Shown: positions 24,458 through 33,278 of the stretch, in pieces
Position numbering within the stretch: position 1 is the stretch's first letter
Layout: every line of letters begins with the position of its first letter
Assembly (NCBI GenBank): GCA_900551855.1
Contig: URXM01000001.1
Coordinates: 1 to 64,000 of the forward strand
DNA: 64,000 bases
Origin: an uncultured Eubacteriales bacterium
GTDB taxonomy: Bacteria; Bacillota; Clostridia; Christensenellales; UBA1242
Direction: 5' to 3'
The notes under the pieces: model-generated
Database searches by the model: none
The model's input: only the letters and a program-made list of their open reading frames with translations
Told to the model about the DNA's origin: nothing
Program-made: the position numbers and the translations under genes

Positions 24458-25438
24458 GTGATCGAAAGGAAAAACTCCGTTTTAAATGTGCTTGAAATTT
24501 TACGAAAATATTCAGATGAAAATCATTTACTTACATATTCTCAGATAATAGAAAAATTGAAAGATAACTATGACATTGATATTGAAAGGAAAACTGTTGC
24601 AAGAGATATTGACATCCTTATAGCTAATAAATTTGATATTATCAAATGTGGGAATAAGGGTTTGTATCTATGCGAAAGAAAATTTACAGAAGGTGAACTT
24701 TTGTTTTTGGTTGATGCCATTTATTCTTCTCGTTCAATCCCAACTAAATATGCCAAAGATTTGGTCGATAAAGTTATGGATGATTATAGTATATATGAGA
24801 AGAAAAAATATAATCACCTTGAAAAGTTAGACAATAAAAAATTGAACAATAAACAAATTTTTTATACTATTGAACTTTTAAACGAAGCCATTGAGCAAGG
24901 GGAAAAAGTAGAATTTCAATATAATATTTATGATATTGGCAAAAAGTTAAAACCAAAAAAAGATGGTAAAATTTATAAGGTAAACCCCTACTTCCTTGTC
25001 AATAATCACGGCAAATATTATTTAGTATGCAACTATGATAAATATGACAATTTGGGCAATTACAAAATTGACTGCATTTCAAATATTAAAGTGTTAGATG
25101 AGAAGATTAAACCACTTAAGAGTTTGCCAGGACTAGATAAATTTTCAATAAAGCAATATATAGAAGAACATATTTATATGTTTGCTGGAAATTCTGTTAA
25201 AGCAAAAATAAAAATTGATAGCGAAAATAGAATTAGTGAAGTCGTTGATTGGTTTGGAGATGGAATCCAATTATATAAAATTAACAATGAAATATTTGCA
25301 GAGGTTTCAGTAAATGAAGAAGCTCTTATATATTGGGCAATGCAATATGGACAAGCAGTTGAGATTCTTGAACCAGAAGCAACACGTAAAAAAATAATAA
25401 AACTTTTAAATGAAATGATAAAAAAGTATGAGGTATAA
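24458..25438 (+). CDS. WYL-domain transcriptional regulator
   Basis: A 326-aa protein. The N-terminal winged HTH (about residues 5-60, with TYSQIIEKL and RKTVARDIDIL) is of the HTH_11/DeoR kind. A WYL domain follows (about 140-215, including VNPYFLVNNHGKYYLVCNY), then a WCX-like C-terminal region ending in IIKLLNEMIKKYE. WYL domains bind ligands or nucleic acids and often control defence or stress genes. The GTG start is chosen because AAAGGAG lies 7 nt upstream. It is in the middle of a four-gene operon and may bind the palindrome at 23950. Confidence 0.88.
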   Translation: MIERKNSVLNVLEILRKYSDENHLLTYSQIIEKLKDNYDIDIERKTVARDIDILIANKFDIIKCGNKGLYLCERKFTEGELLFLVDAIYSSRSIPTKYAKDLVDKVMDDYSIYEKKKYNHLEKLDNKKLNNKQIFYTIELLNEAIEQGEKVEFQYNIYDIGKKLKPKKDGKIYKVNPYFLVNNHGKYYLVCNYDKYDNLGNYKIDCISNIKVLDEKIKPLKSLPGLDKFSIKQYIEEHIYMFAGNSVKAKIKIDSENRISEVVDWFGDGIQLYKINNEIFAEVSVNEEALIYWAMQYGQAVEILEPEATRKKIIKLLNEMIKKYEV

Positions 25439-25439
25439 T

Positions 25440-25982
25440 ATGGGATTAAGTAACTATCAAGGAACTTCAATGACAATACATTACGCAAAGAAAAAATATG
25501 ATGATACAAAGTTGTCTAAACAAGAGATTATTACTTTAGTAAAAAAATATGGGTGGAAATATGTAAAAAAGAATTATTATGGTTATGATGAAGAACCAAA
25601 AACAACAAAAAGGAAAAAAGTTATTTTTTATGGTTCTAATAGAAATGATGTAAAAGTAGGCCATAAAAACTTTAAAGCTAAATTTGATGAAACGAATGGT
25701 TGGGAAAGTGTGCAAGAGAGGTCAAATGAGATAGCAATGAACAGAAATATCAAAAATGTGGAAGTTGGAGATCAAATTAAATTATTGTTTTTAGATGATA
25801 ATGATGAAGTTGTGTATAAATTAGTAGAAAATTTTACTCCTAATAATGGAAATGTAATAACCTCTCAATCCCCAATTGGGAAAGCAATAATATATCATAA
25901 CGAAGGAGATATTATTGAGGTAAATACCATTCGTGGGAAAACCAAAGTTAAAATAATAGAGATAAAGAAAATAAATTCATGA
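25440..25982 (+). CDS. Protein with GreA/GreB C-terminal domain
   Basis: A 180-aa protein. Residues ~105-178 match the FKBP-like C-terminal domain of Gre factors: VEVGDQIKLLF, VYKLVENF, the SQSPIGKAI signature, GDIIEV and VKIIEI. The N-terminal ~100 residues are Lys/Tyr-rich and are not the Gre coiled coil, so cleavage-factor activity is unlikely. It may instead bind the RNA polymerase secondary-channel rim. The ATG at 25440 (GAGGT 6 nt upstream) is preferred to the one at 25428. It overlaps or abuts the WYL gene. Confidence 0.75.
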   Translation: MGLSNYQGTSMTIHYAKKKYDDTKLSKQEIITLVKKYGWKYVKKNYYGYDEEPKTTKRKKVIFYGSNRNDVKVGHKNFKAKFDETNGWESVQERSNEIAMNRNIKNVEVGDQIKLLFLDDNDEVVYKLVENFTPNNGNVITSQSPIGKAIIYHNEGDIIEVNTIRGKTKVKIIEIKKINS

Positions 25983-25991
25983 GGAGGAAAT

Positions 25992-26255
25992 ATGGATTAC
26001 AAAAAAATTTATGAAGAGATTGATAATATGGTAAGGAAAGAATATCCAAAAGTATTTTTGGTTAAAGTGTTTTCTTATCAAGAACAAATTTTTAATAAAT
26101 TTGCTGAGTTGACTATTGAACTTAAAGGAGAAGATTATAACAAAGTTGTTTATCATGAACCTCTTGAAGAAATAAATTTGGAGATTAAAGAACATGGTTT
26201 TAACGACTATATCAATAAATTGAAATCTTTTCTTGGTAAAATTGTATCTTGTTAA
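25992..26255 (+). CDS. Small hypothetical protein, end of the WYL operon
   Basis: An 87-aa alpha/beta protein with no recognised family. GAGGAGG sits 6 nt before the ATG and the gene follows the Gre-C-like gene by 9 bp, so it is part of the same operon. Confidence 0.65.
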   Translation: MDYKKIYEEIDNMVRKEYPKVFLVKVFSYQEQIFNKFAELTIELKGEDYNKVVYHEPLEEINLEIKEHGFNDYINKLKSFLGKIVSC

Positions 26256-26320
26256 TGTATTAAAAAATTTGCTTTTGATTTTGGATTGAACTATAATTAT
26301 AGGCAGGGTATGGAGAAAAA

Positions 26321-27199
26321 ATGAGAAAAGGTATTTCGTTTTATTATGGATTCAAAAATGATCCTGAATTGAGAGCAAAAAAAATTAAAGAAGCTGGTTT
26401 TGATTGTGTTATTACCAATGCTGACAAAAGATTTAACAAACAAAATGGCAGTATTGCAAAACAAATGAAGTTATTTAAAAAATACGGGCTTGGTGTATCA
26501 AGTTTGCACATGACTTACACAGCAAGCGAATTGCCTTATTTTTGGCAAGAAGGAAGACTTGGAGAGAAACTTAAGAAAAGTTTGATCAGAGATGTTAAAA
26601 TTGCTCACAAATATGGTTTCAGCTGTGTTGTTGTTCACACTGCTGGGGAGTATTCAAAGATTGGAGAAAAGAGATTTTTGGATGTTTTGAAAGTTTGCGA
26701 AAAAGTGAAAGTTCCTCTTGCATTGGAAAATCTTGACAGCAATAGAGATTTGTTGGTCGAAATTTTTAAGAATATTAAAAGTGATTATTTGAAGTTCTGT
26801 TATGATTGTGGACACAACAATGTTTTTGATAAGAAAGTTGATTATTTGAAAGTTTATTCTGACAAAGTTGTTGCGTTGCATTTACATGACAACGATGGAA
26901 AAAAAGATTTACATACAATTTCAAAAGTTGTTTCTACTGTTGATTGGGACAAGATTGCCGACCGTTTGAAAGGTCACAAAGAGCTTTCTTTGGATTTGGA
27001 ACTTTTAAACAGAAAAGAAAACAGTTTTACTGCTGATGAATATTTGCAAGAAGCTTACAAGCAAGTTTGTGATCTTGAAAAGAAAATTCTGGAGCCTAAA
27101 AAATCAACTTCTAATACAAAGAAAGCAAAGAAATCTGTTTCAACAAAGATTCAAACAAAGAAAGTAAATTCTGTGAAGAAAACTACGAAATTAAAATAA
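26321..27199 (+). CDS. Sugar phosphate isomerase/epimerase-like TIM barrel
   Basis: A 292-aa protein of the xylose-isomerase-like TIM-barrel (AP_endonuc_2) superfamily. Strand-end metal ligands are visible: SSLHMTY, VVVHTAG, ALENLD (Glu), CYDCGHNN (Asp/His), LHLHDNDG, and a final DLEL Glu. The substrate is unknown; sugar or inosose-type isomerisation is typical. The last ~35 residues form an unusual Lys/Ser/Thr-rich basic tail, probably disordered and able to contact nucleic acid or membrane. GGAG precedes the ATG, and TATAAT lies about 30 bp upstream. Confidence 0.82.
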   Translation: MRKGISFYYGFKNDPELRAKKIKEAGFDCVITNADKRFNKQNGSIAKQMKLFKKYGLGVSSLHMTYTASELPYFWQEGRLGEKLKKSLIRDVKIAHKYGFSCVVVHTAGEYSKIGEKRFLDVLKVCEKVKVPLALENLDSNRDLLVEIFKNIKSDYLKFCYDCGHNNVFDKKVDYLKVYSDKVVALHLHDNDGKKDLHTISKVVSTVDWDKIADRLKGHKELSLDLELLNRKENSFTADEYLQEAYKQVCDLEKKILEPKKSTSNTKKAKKSVSTKIQTKKVNSVKKTTKLK

Positions 27200-27216
27200 C
27201 TATTTTGTGAAATAAA

Positions 27217-27247
27217 AAAGATAATGTTTTTGGCATTATCTTTTTTT
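27217..27247. terminator. Bidirectional terminator
   Basis: A 10-bp stem AAAGATAATG/CATTATCTTT with T runs on both strands, between convergent genes. Confidence 0.88.
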
Positions 27248-27265
27248 GTTATTTTAAATTTAAGA

Positions 27266-28186
27266 TTAGTCAACAGTTTCTGTAGTTAAAACAAGTTCGT
27301 TTATAACTGTTACGGTTGCAACACCTTTTCTATCTACATAAGAGGTGACTGTCATTTCTGAATTGTTCCATTCATCTGCATCAATTGAATCAACACCAGC
27401 TGTTGTGTATGGAATTGTATAGTAGGTCACTGGATATTGTCCATCTTTATCAGCGATTGAGTTTAAGTCAATTGCATAGCTGTTAAGTTCGCCATTTTTG
27501 CAAAGACGGTTGATTGAGAATGTGTCTTTTTCTGGCATATCATCAAAGTAGAAACCTACCATTGATTGAGCTCCAGTTTCTCTATATGACAATGTATATG
27601 TTCCGTTGTTATTTTTAGTGACTGTGTTTGTCGTTTCGCTTGTAAATCTTACATCTGTAAATTTAAATGTTGGAACTGCTGGAACAGCTTCAAATTTGGC
27701 ACTCTTTCCATTGAGGCTTACAGATGTTTTGCCCGCTGATTCAACTAAAAACATTGGCGCAGCCATCAAAAGATTTCCATCTTCTACATAGAAAACTTTG
27801 TCTTTGATGAATTTGTTGTTTCCAACAGATAAGAAGATTTCTTCATCTTTATCAAAAGTTACATCACCAAAGCTTAATGTGTTTAATGTGTCTACATTGT
27901 TGAGTTTTCCAACAACAACATAGTATTCATCAAATTCTGGAACTTCTTCCATAGCTTCTGCTACTGTGTATGTCCCTTGATTTGTTGTTGAACCTTCATT
28001 TACTTTTGTAAGTTTGTTGATTACGCTTGTTTTCATAACTTCTATAACATTTGCTGCATCTGTTGCTACTGTTGAAGATACATCAATAGTTGGACTCTTT
28101 TCTCCACAAGCGGCTAATCCTATTCCACCAAGCATTACTACAAGTGCAAGTGAAAACATTGTTGCAAATTTTTTAAATCTTTTCAT
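27266..28186 (-). CDS. Lipoprotein of unknown function
   Basis: A 306-aa protein with signal peptide KRFKK, a hydrophobic core and L-A-A-C (Cys27). The mature part is Thr/Val-rich and beta-looking, containing two similar ~120-residue stretches without a known motif. AAAGGAGGG precedes the ATG at 28186; the longer ATG at 28246 would put 20 hydrophilic residues before the signal peptide and is rejected. Transcribed divergently from the next lipoprotein. Confidence 0.8.
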   Translation of the reverse strand: MKRFKKFATMFSLALVVMLGGIGLAACGEKSPTIDVSSTVATDAANVIEVMKTSVINKLTKVNEGSTTNQGTYTVAEAMEEVPEFDEYYVVVGKLNNVDTLNTLSFGDVTFDKDEEIFLSVGNNKFIKDKVFYVEDGNLLMAAPMFLVESAGKTSVSLNGKSAKFEAVPAVPTFKFTDVRFTSETTNTVTKNNNGTYTLSYRETGAQSMVGFYFDDMPEKDTFSINRLCKNGELNSYAIDLNSIADKDGQYPVTYYTIPYTTAGVDSIDADEWNNSEMTVTSYVDRKGVATVTVINELVLTTETVD

Positions 28187-28361
28187 AATCCCTCCTTTTT
28201 GATTACAAGATATATTATGTTTGTTTTTAGCGCATAAGTCAAGCAAACAATGAAGATATTTTATAAAAACATTTTTTGCTGAAGGTATGTTTGTCGAAAA
28301 ATAGTGAAAAATAGTAAATATTGATTTTTTTATAAATTAAGTTTACTTATTAGCTAAATTA

Positions 28362-28380
28362 TGCTCTAATATTATTAGAG
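28362..28380 (+). promoter_or_regulatory. Perfect palindrome over an extended -10
   Basis: CTCTAATA-T-TATTAGAG (28364-28380) has perfect 8-bp arms. The left arm contains the -10 TCTAAT with an upstream TG. A repressor site for the lipoprotein at 28445 is likely. Confidence 0.45.
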
Positions 28381-28444
28381 GATTTTATAAATTTATTCTT
28401 TATAGGCATAAATTTATAATACCAATTATATTTGGGAGGTTTTT

Positions 28445-29155
28445 ATGAAAAAATTTTCTAAATTGTTTTTGTTTATGTTGATGTTGCCTTTGGCTTCTGT
28501 GCTTGTTGCATGTGGTGGAGGTGAAAATAACCAGACTGATGCTACAGCGTATAAAGTGACTGCTGAAGAGTCAGAATTTTATAATGTAAATGGGCAAACT
28601 ACAAAGGCGACTGCAGGGACACAAGCTTATGTTAAGATAACTCCAGAATTTGATGCTGTCGTTATAGAGAAAGTTTTGTTTAATGGGCTGGAATGCACAA
28701 AGAGTTTGGATGTTGAAAATCGTTATGATTTTGTGATGCCTGCTGAAAATGTGACAATAACTGTTGAATATTCATTTTTGGATAATGAAACTGACAACTT
28801 TTTAGGCTGGAATGAGGACAATGTTTACACACTTGTTCCTTGCCAAGAAGGTGAGTATAATAACATTGCCACAATGTCAGTAGACTTAATAAAAAGTCCT
28901 TCTTATTCAGGTGGATATTTCACATCACATGATGAAAAAGTCTTTTCTTTAAATCAAGATGTTGTTCCAGACAGTGCGTTGAGTGTAAATGCTATTATAA
29001 ATGATGGGAACATTGTAGATGGATTTTCTGTAAAAATAGATAGAACAAAGATTTCTGCAGGTTCAGCACAAATTGTTTTGGTTGTGGACAATGGACATAA
29101 ATTTGGAGATTCTTCTTTGTTGGTTTGCACACTGATAGTTGAAGATGCACAATAA
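28445..29155 (+). CDS. Lipoprotein with Ig/repeat-like domain
   Basis: A 236-aa protein. The signal peptide ends L-V-A-C (Cys23). Residues ~38-110 resemble the small bacterial repeat domain ending FVMPAENVTITVEY, common in surface proteins. The remaining ~125 residues (with GGYFTSHDEKVFSLN) are not recognised. GGGAGG precedes the ATG. It may pair with the divergent lipoprotein in envelope function (inference). Confidence 0.8.
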   Translation: MKKFSKLFLFMLMLPLASVLVACGGGENNQTDATAYKVTAEESEFYNVNGQTTKATAGTQAYVKITPEFDAVVIEKVLFNGLECTKSLDVENRYDFVMPAENVTITVEYSFLDNETDNFLGWNEDNVYTLVPCQEGEYNNIATMSVDLIKSPSYSGGYFTSHDEKVFSLNQDVVPDSALSVNAIINDGNIVDGFSVKIDRTKISAGSAQIVLVVDNGHKFGDSSLLVCTLIVEDAQ

Positions 29156-29166
29156 AAATGTTAATA

Positions 29167-29201
29167 AAAATAGACCAAAGTAAAAATTGGCCTATTTTTT
29201 T
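29167..29201. terminator. Bidirectional terminator
   Basis: A 12-bp stem (29167-29178 with 29187-29198, one mismatch) flanked by A and T runs, between convergent genes. Confidence 0.85.
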
Positions 29202-29210
29202 GTTTTATTG

Positions 29211-30188
29211 CTATTTTAAATATGTTTTAAAGAAAGTTTCAATTTTATCAAAAGGAATTATATCAACTCTGTCATATAAATCAGTATGCACTGCACCAGG
29301 GATTATAACCAATTCTTTGTTTTTACCTTTCAACTTTTTGAAAGCATCTCTTGAAAAATAACAAGAATGTGCTTTTTCGCCATGAATCATCAAAACAGCA
29401 TTTTTAATTTCGTTGCTGAATGTCAAGATTGGCATATTGATAAAAGATAGTGAAGATGTGACATTCCAGCCATTATTTGAGTTTAATGAGCGTTTGTGAT
29501 AGCCTCTTTTTGTTTTGTAATAGTCATAATAATCTTTTACAAAAAATGGTGCGTCTGCTGGGAGAGGATCAACAACTCCTCCGGCAAGAGCATATTCTCC
29601 ACTTTGATAATCTTTTGTTCTTTGAGCATTGAGATTTTCTTTAAGTTTGTATCTATCTTCTTTTGTCATAGCATCAAAATAGCCATAAGCGTTTACTCTG
29701 CTCATATCATACATTGTTGAAGTTACTGTTGCTTTTATTCTGGTGTCGATTGCAGCGGCATTTAAAGCCATTCCGCCCCAACCACAAATTCCTAAAATTC
29801 CAATTTTGTCGCTGTCAACATCTTCTTGTGTTGACAAAAAATCAACAGCTGCACAAAAATCTTCTGTGTTTATGTCTGGAGAGGCAACATATCTAGGTTG
29901 TCCGCCACTTTCTCCAGTAAAAGATGGATCAAATGCTATTGTCAAAAAACCTCTTTCTGCAAGAGTTTGTGCATAAAGTCCAGAACATTGTTCTTTCACA
30001 GCTCCAAAAGGTCCACTTATTGCAATTGCAGGTAGTTTTCCTTTTGCTTTTTTAGGCTTATATAAGTCTGCTGCAAGTGTGATCCCATATCTATTGTGAA
30101 AAGTAATTTTTTTATGGTCTACATTTTTACTTCTTTTAAAAGTCTTGTCCCAAGTTTTTGTAAGATTTAATTTTTCTTCTACAAACAT
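29211..30188 (-). CDS. Alpha/beta hydrolase, dienelactone-hydrolase-like
   Basis: A 325-aa alpha/beta hydrolase. The nucleophile elbow is GICGWGG, so Cys takes the place of Ser, as in dienelactone hydrolase (G-x-C-x-G-G). The His is in PGAVHTDLYD near the C-terminus. An oxyanion segment ISGPFG lies near residue 55. No signal peptide, so cytoplasmic. The substrate is unknown; small esters or lactones fit the family. AAAGGAGG precedes the ATG. Confidence 0.85.
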   Translation of the reverse strand: MFVEEKLNLTKTWDKTFKRSKNVDHKKITFHNRYGITLAADLYKPKKAKGKLPAIAISGPFGAVKEQCSGLYAQTLAERGFLTIAFDPSFTGESGGQPRYVASPDINTEDFCAAVDFLSTQEDVDSDKIGILGICGWGGMALNAAAIDTRIKATVTSTMYDMSRVNAYGYFDAMTKEDRYKLKENLNAQRTKDYQSGEYALAGGVVDPLPADAPFFVKDYYDYYKTKRGYHKRSLNSNNGWNVTSSLSFINMPILTFSNEIKNAVLMIHGEKAHSCYFSRDAFKKLKGKNKELVIIPGAVHTDLYDRVDIIPFDKIETFFKTYLK

Positions 30189-30357
30189 TTTAGTCCTCCT
30201 TTTTGAATTATATCATAGGAATATTTTTTCTACAAACAATTATTCAGAACGAACTAGACTACAACTTGTGTATAGTCAAAATAAATTTTACTTTTATTAT
30301 CTTTTTAACACTATTTCAGTTTTAAAAATATGATGTAATGTATTATAGGAGGTTATT

Positions 30358-31620
30358 TTGAATAATTTTTTTGATTCTAAAGATATGTATAGTTGCAGAT
30401 TTCATAGATCTCCAAATAGCAATGCAAACAATTATCCTAATCCAATCTTTTTTGAGAATGGCGGTGCAAGACGAGATAGGCACAAATTTTTATGCGGAAT
30501 AAATAAAAATTTTTCAAATAATAATTGTCAAAATCAAAACAATGGAAGCGGTGGACAAATCGGTCCAACAGGACCAACAGGCGCGACTGGACCCACTGGT
30601 CCAACGGGAGCTACAGGAGCAACAGGACCAGCAGGATCTTCAACGGCAATAATAGAGGTAGGCTCCACAACAACCTTGCCAGCTGGAGAAAATGCTTTTG
30701 TAGAGCAAACTAACATAGGAGACACTGCGATTTTATCTTTTTTTATACCACAAGGTGCTACAGGCTCAACGGGTGTTATGGGAGAAACTGGGGCAACGGG
30801 ATCTACTGGCCCTACGGGTCCAACTGGAGCGACAGGAGCTGATGGAACTGATGGAATTCAAGGAGTGACAGGGCCGACAGGAGCAACAGGGGCGACTGGG
30901 CCAAGTGGAAACACAGTGTTCAATCCATATAACATTTTTGTGAGAAGCAACACTGTTGGCGGAAACGGAACCCAAAGTAATCCTTTTCCTACGATTGAAG
31001 ATGCACTTAATGTTGTTGCAAACAATGGAACAATTGAAGTTTATGACGGGACTTATCCAGTGGATACAACAACAAATATTTCACAAAACAATATTACAAT
31101 AAAAGGTAAACCTAATGCTACTATTTTGCTAACGGCAAATGTTGTGCCATTTTTGATTTCTGGAAGCGGAAATGTTGTTGAAGGTTTGACTTTTACAAGT
31201 GACAATGCTTATCCAAATGAATTTATTCAAATTGGCGGAAACAATAATGTTGTAAGAGATAACATATTTTATGGACCTACTCAAGCAGGAAGCTCTGATA
31301 CTTGGGTGGTAAATAGGGGAGTTGTCACTCAAGCAAGCACAACAAACAATTGGATAGATGGAAACATTTTCTATTCGTTGAGACAAAGTGGATACTTAAA
31401 TCCAAATTCCACTGGCTATATAACACACAATGTTGTTTTCAACACCAGAGGTTGGGTTGTTGATCAGGCGTTGTTTCAATTTTCTGGGAATTCTTGGGGA
31501 GAACCTGAAAATGCTGTTGACATTGCACTTTTATCTGGCACAACATCAGGCGTGCCTTACAGCTCTGTGGCAGATTTACAAGCAAACAACAGTGATGCAA
31601 ATATAAGTGACCAAAGATAA
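30358..31620 (+). CDS. Collagen-like protein with parallel beta-helix domain
   Basis: A 420-aa protein. There is a short Asn-rich N-terminus without a signal peptide. Two collagen stretches of G-P-T/G-A-T triplets (about residues 66-93 and 135-183) flank a ~45-residue non-collagen segment. From ~195 to 400 there is a right-handed beta-helix with ANNGTIEVYDGTYPV and SGSGNVVEGLTF-type turns. The layout resembles BclA-type spore or cell-surface filaments, where collagen forms the trimeric stalk. The start is TTG, with AGGAGG 7 nt upstream. The tip domain differs from BclA; see the gene at 41335. Confidence 0.82.
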   Translation: MNNFFDSKDMYSCRFHRSPNSNANNYPNPIFFENGGARRDRHKFLCGINKNFSNNNCQNQNNGSGGQIGPTGPTGATGPTGPTGATGATGPAGSSTAIIEVGSTTTLPAGENAFVEQTNIGDTAILSFFIPQGATGSTGVMGETGATGSTGPTGPTGATGADGTDGIQGVTGPTGATGATGPSGNTVFNPYNIFVRSNTVGGNGTQSNPFPTIEDALNVVANNGTIEVYDGTYPVDTTTNISQNNITIKGKPNATILLTANVVPFLISGSGNVVEGLTFTSDNAYPNEFIQIGGNNNVVRDNIFYGPTQAGSSDTWVVNRGVVTQASTTNNWIDGNIFYSLRQSGYLNPNSTGYITHNVVFNTRGWVVDQALFQFSGNSWGEPENAVDIALLSGTTSGVPYSSVADLQANNSDANISDQR

Positions 31621-31630
31621 TTTTAAACAA

Positions 31631-31665
31631 AAAAGTCATAGAGAGTTTTCTATGACTTTTATTTT
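31631..31665. terminator. Bidirectional terminator
   Basis: A 12-bp perfect stem (31631-31642 with 31649-31660) between convergent genes; it overlaps the last codon of the TetR gene. Confidence 0.85.
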
Positions 31666-32183
31666 ATGATTTTGTTTATCATATCTACAGTTTGCTTGCA
31701 TAAATCGTCCAAAGTGAAATCGATTTTATCTTCCAAATATTCAAAATATAAGCCTGCCAATCCATTTATTATGAAAAGAAGCATCACTTCATCTGCATCA
31801 GGCATAATTTCTTTTATTTGTGCAACAAATTTAAAAATCAAATTGTCAATAGCAGATTTTGAAAGCCCTTTTGCGATTGGTCTGTAGCTAAGCTCGTTCT
31901 TTTTGAAATAATCTAACAACGAATACAAAATACTGCTGACATCATTTATTGAATTTTTCTTTATGCAATTTAAAAACTCTTCAAACAATTCATTTTCAAT
32001 TTCATCAATGACTTCAATGACGTTGTTGTAATGATTGTAAAAAGTCCCTCTATTTATATTTGCTACCTTTACAATGTCAGAAACACTGATCTCTGAAATG
32101 CTTTTTTCTTGGTCTAAAAGAGTTATAAGGGACTTTCTTATAAGTTCTTTTGAACGAATGGAATTTCTGTAAGTTGCCTTCAT
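31659..32183 (-). CDS. TetR-family repressor of the adjacent ABC exporter
   Basis: A 174-aa protein. The N-terminal HTH has IRKSLITLLD...ISVSDIVKVANINRGTFYNHY, the TetR/AcrR signature at about residues 10-55. The helical ligand-binding part has no recognised specificity. GAGGT precedes the ATG. It is divergent from the ABC operon; TGTCTAAA-based inverted repeats in the 159-bp spacer fit control of both directions. Confidence 0.88.
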   Translation of the reverse strand: MKATYRNSIRSKELIRKSLITLLDQEKSISEISVSDIVKVANINRGTFYNHYNNVIEVIDEIENELFEEFLNCIKKNSINDVSSILYSLLDYFKKNELSYRPIAKGLSKSAIDNLIFKFVAQIKEIMPDADEVMLLFIINGLAGLYFEYLEDKIDFTLDDLCKQTVDMINKIIK

Positions 32184-32197
32184 TTTTACCTCACAAA

Positions 32198-32327
32198 TTT
32201 AGACATTTTGACAAAAATTGTCTAAAATTACACATAATTTTGAATTGTTGTATATGAAAATCGCTTTATTTTTTAATATAATAACATTGTGTATAATATT
32301 AGTCAACTGTCTAAAATTGTTTAAGAC
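32198..32327. promoter_or_regulatory. Divergent TetR/ABC promoter region with two operators
   Basis: TTTAGACA...TGTCTAAA (32198-32226) and TGTCTAAA...TTTAAGAC (32308-32327) share half-sites. The -10 TATAAT of the ABC operon is at 32292-32297, between them. Confidence 0.6.
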
Positions 32328-32342
32328 TTAAAAGGGGTGTCT

Positions 32343-33278
32343 ATGAGCGTTATTGAAGTAGATGATTTGACCAAAGATTATGGTTCTGGCCGTGGTGTTT
32401 TTGATGTCTCTTTCAAGATCGAAAAAGGTGAAGTCTTTGGTTTTTTGGGGCCAAATGGTTCTGGAAAATCTACAACAATCAGACACCTTATGGGCTTTTC
32501 TAAGCCAGACAAAGGACAGACTAAAATTTTTGGTAAGCCAACTTTCAAAAAATATTATGAAATTTTAAGTAAAGTTGGATATATTCCTGGGGAAATCGCA
32601 CTGCCACAAGGCTTGACAGGTTGGCAATTTATCAGAATGATTCAAGATATGCAAAAGGTACATAATGAAGAAAGGTTAAAAAGGATGCTAGATCTCTTCG
32701 AACTTGATGATGTCAATTTGAAGTGCGAAACAAAAAGAATGAGTTTGGGAGTTAAAAGGAAACTAGCCGTTGTTGTTGCCTTTATGAATGATCCAGATGT
32801 TTTGATTTTGGATGAACCTACAAGCGGTCTTGATCCAGTTATGCAAGAAGTGTTTATTCAATTTGTAAAAGAAGAAAAGAAAAGGGGAAAGACCATTCTT
32901 TTGTCAAGCCATATTTTCAGCGAAGTTGAAGCAACTTGCGATAGAATTGCCATCATCAAAGATGGGCGTATTGTTTCCGAATTTGTTGCAAACGATTTGA
33001 AGCACGCGACAAACAAAAATTATAAAGTTGTGTTCGATAAACATTCTGATTTTAAAAAGTTTTGTGAAGTTTGCAAGCGTAAAAGAAAATTGAAAATTGT
33101 GGATAAAGATGAAGCAAATCTTGAAATACTTATTTCTACAAACGACAAATATATAAATGAAGTTGTTGATCTTTTAAGCAATTTTTCAGTGAAAGAATTT
33201 AGCAACATCAAAGAAACTTTGGAAGATTATTTTATGAAGTTCTATAAAGAAGATAAAAACTTTGGAGGTGCTTTGTGA
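32343..33278 (+). CDS. ABC transporter ATP-binding protein
   Basis: A 311-aa NBD: Walker A GPNGSGKST, the Q-loop region, a signature region reading MSLGVKRKLAVV (LSGGQ-type replaced), Walker B VLILDEPTSGLDP, and switch SSHIF. It carries a C-terminal extension of ~80 residues as in drug/lantibiotic exporters. The ATG at 32343 has AAAGGGG 7 nt upstream; a GTG two codons earlier is less likely. First gene of a three-gene exporter operon. Confidence 0.92.
   Translation: MSVIEVDDLTKDYGSGRGVFDVSFKIEKGEVFGFLGPNGSGKSTTIRHLMGFSKPDKGQTKIFGKPTFKKYYEILSKVGYIPGEIALPQGLTGWQFIRMIQDMQKVHNEERLKRMLDLFELDDVNLKCETKRMSLGVKRKLAVVVAFMNDPDVLILDEPTSGLDPVMQEVFIQFVKEEKKRGKTILLSSHIFSEVEATCDRIAIIKDGRIVSEFVANDLKHATNKNYKVVFDKHSDFKKFCEVCKRKRKLKIVDKDEANLEILISTNDKYINEVVDLLSNFSVKEFSNIKETLEDYFMKFYKEDKNFGGAL

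Noticed and set aside
31129..31386. Antisense ORFs in the collagen-like gene
   Set aside because: They arise from repetitive codon use in the triplet repeats and beta-helix turns.
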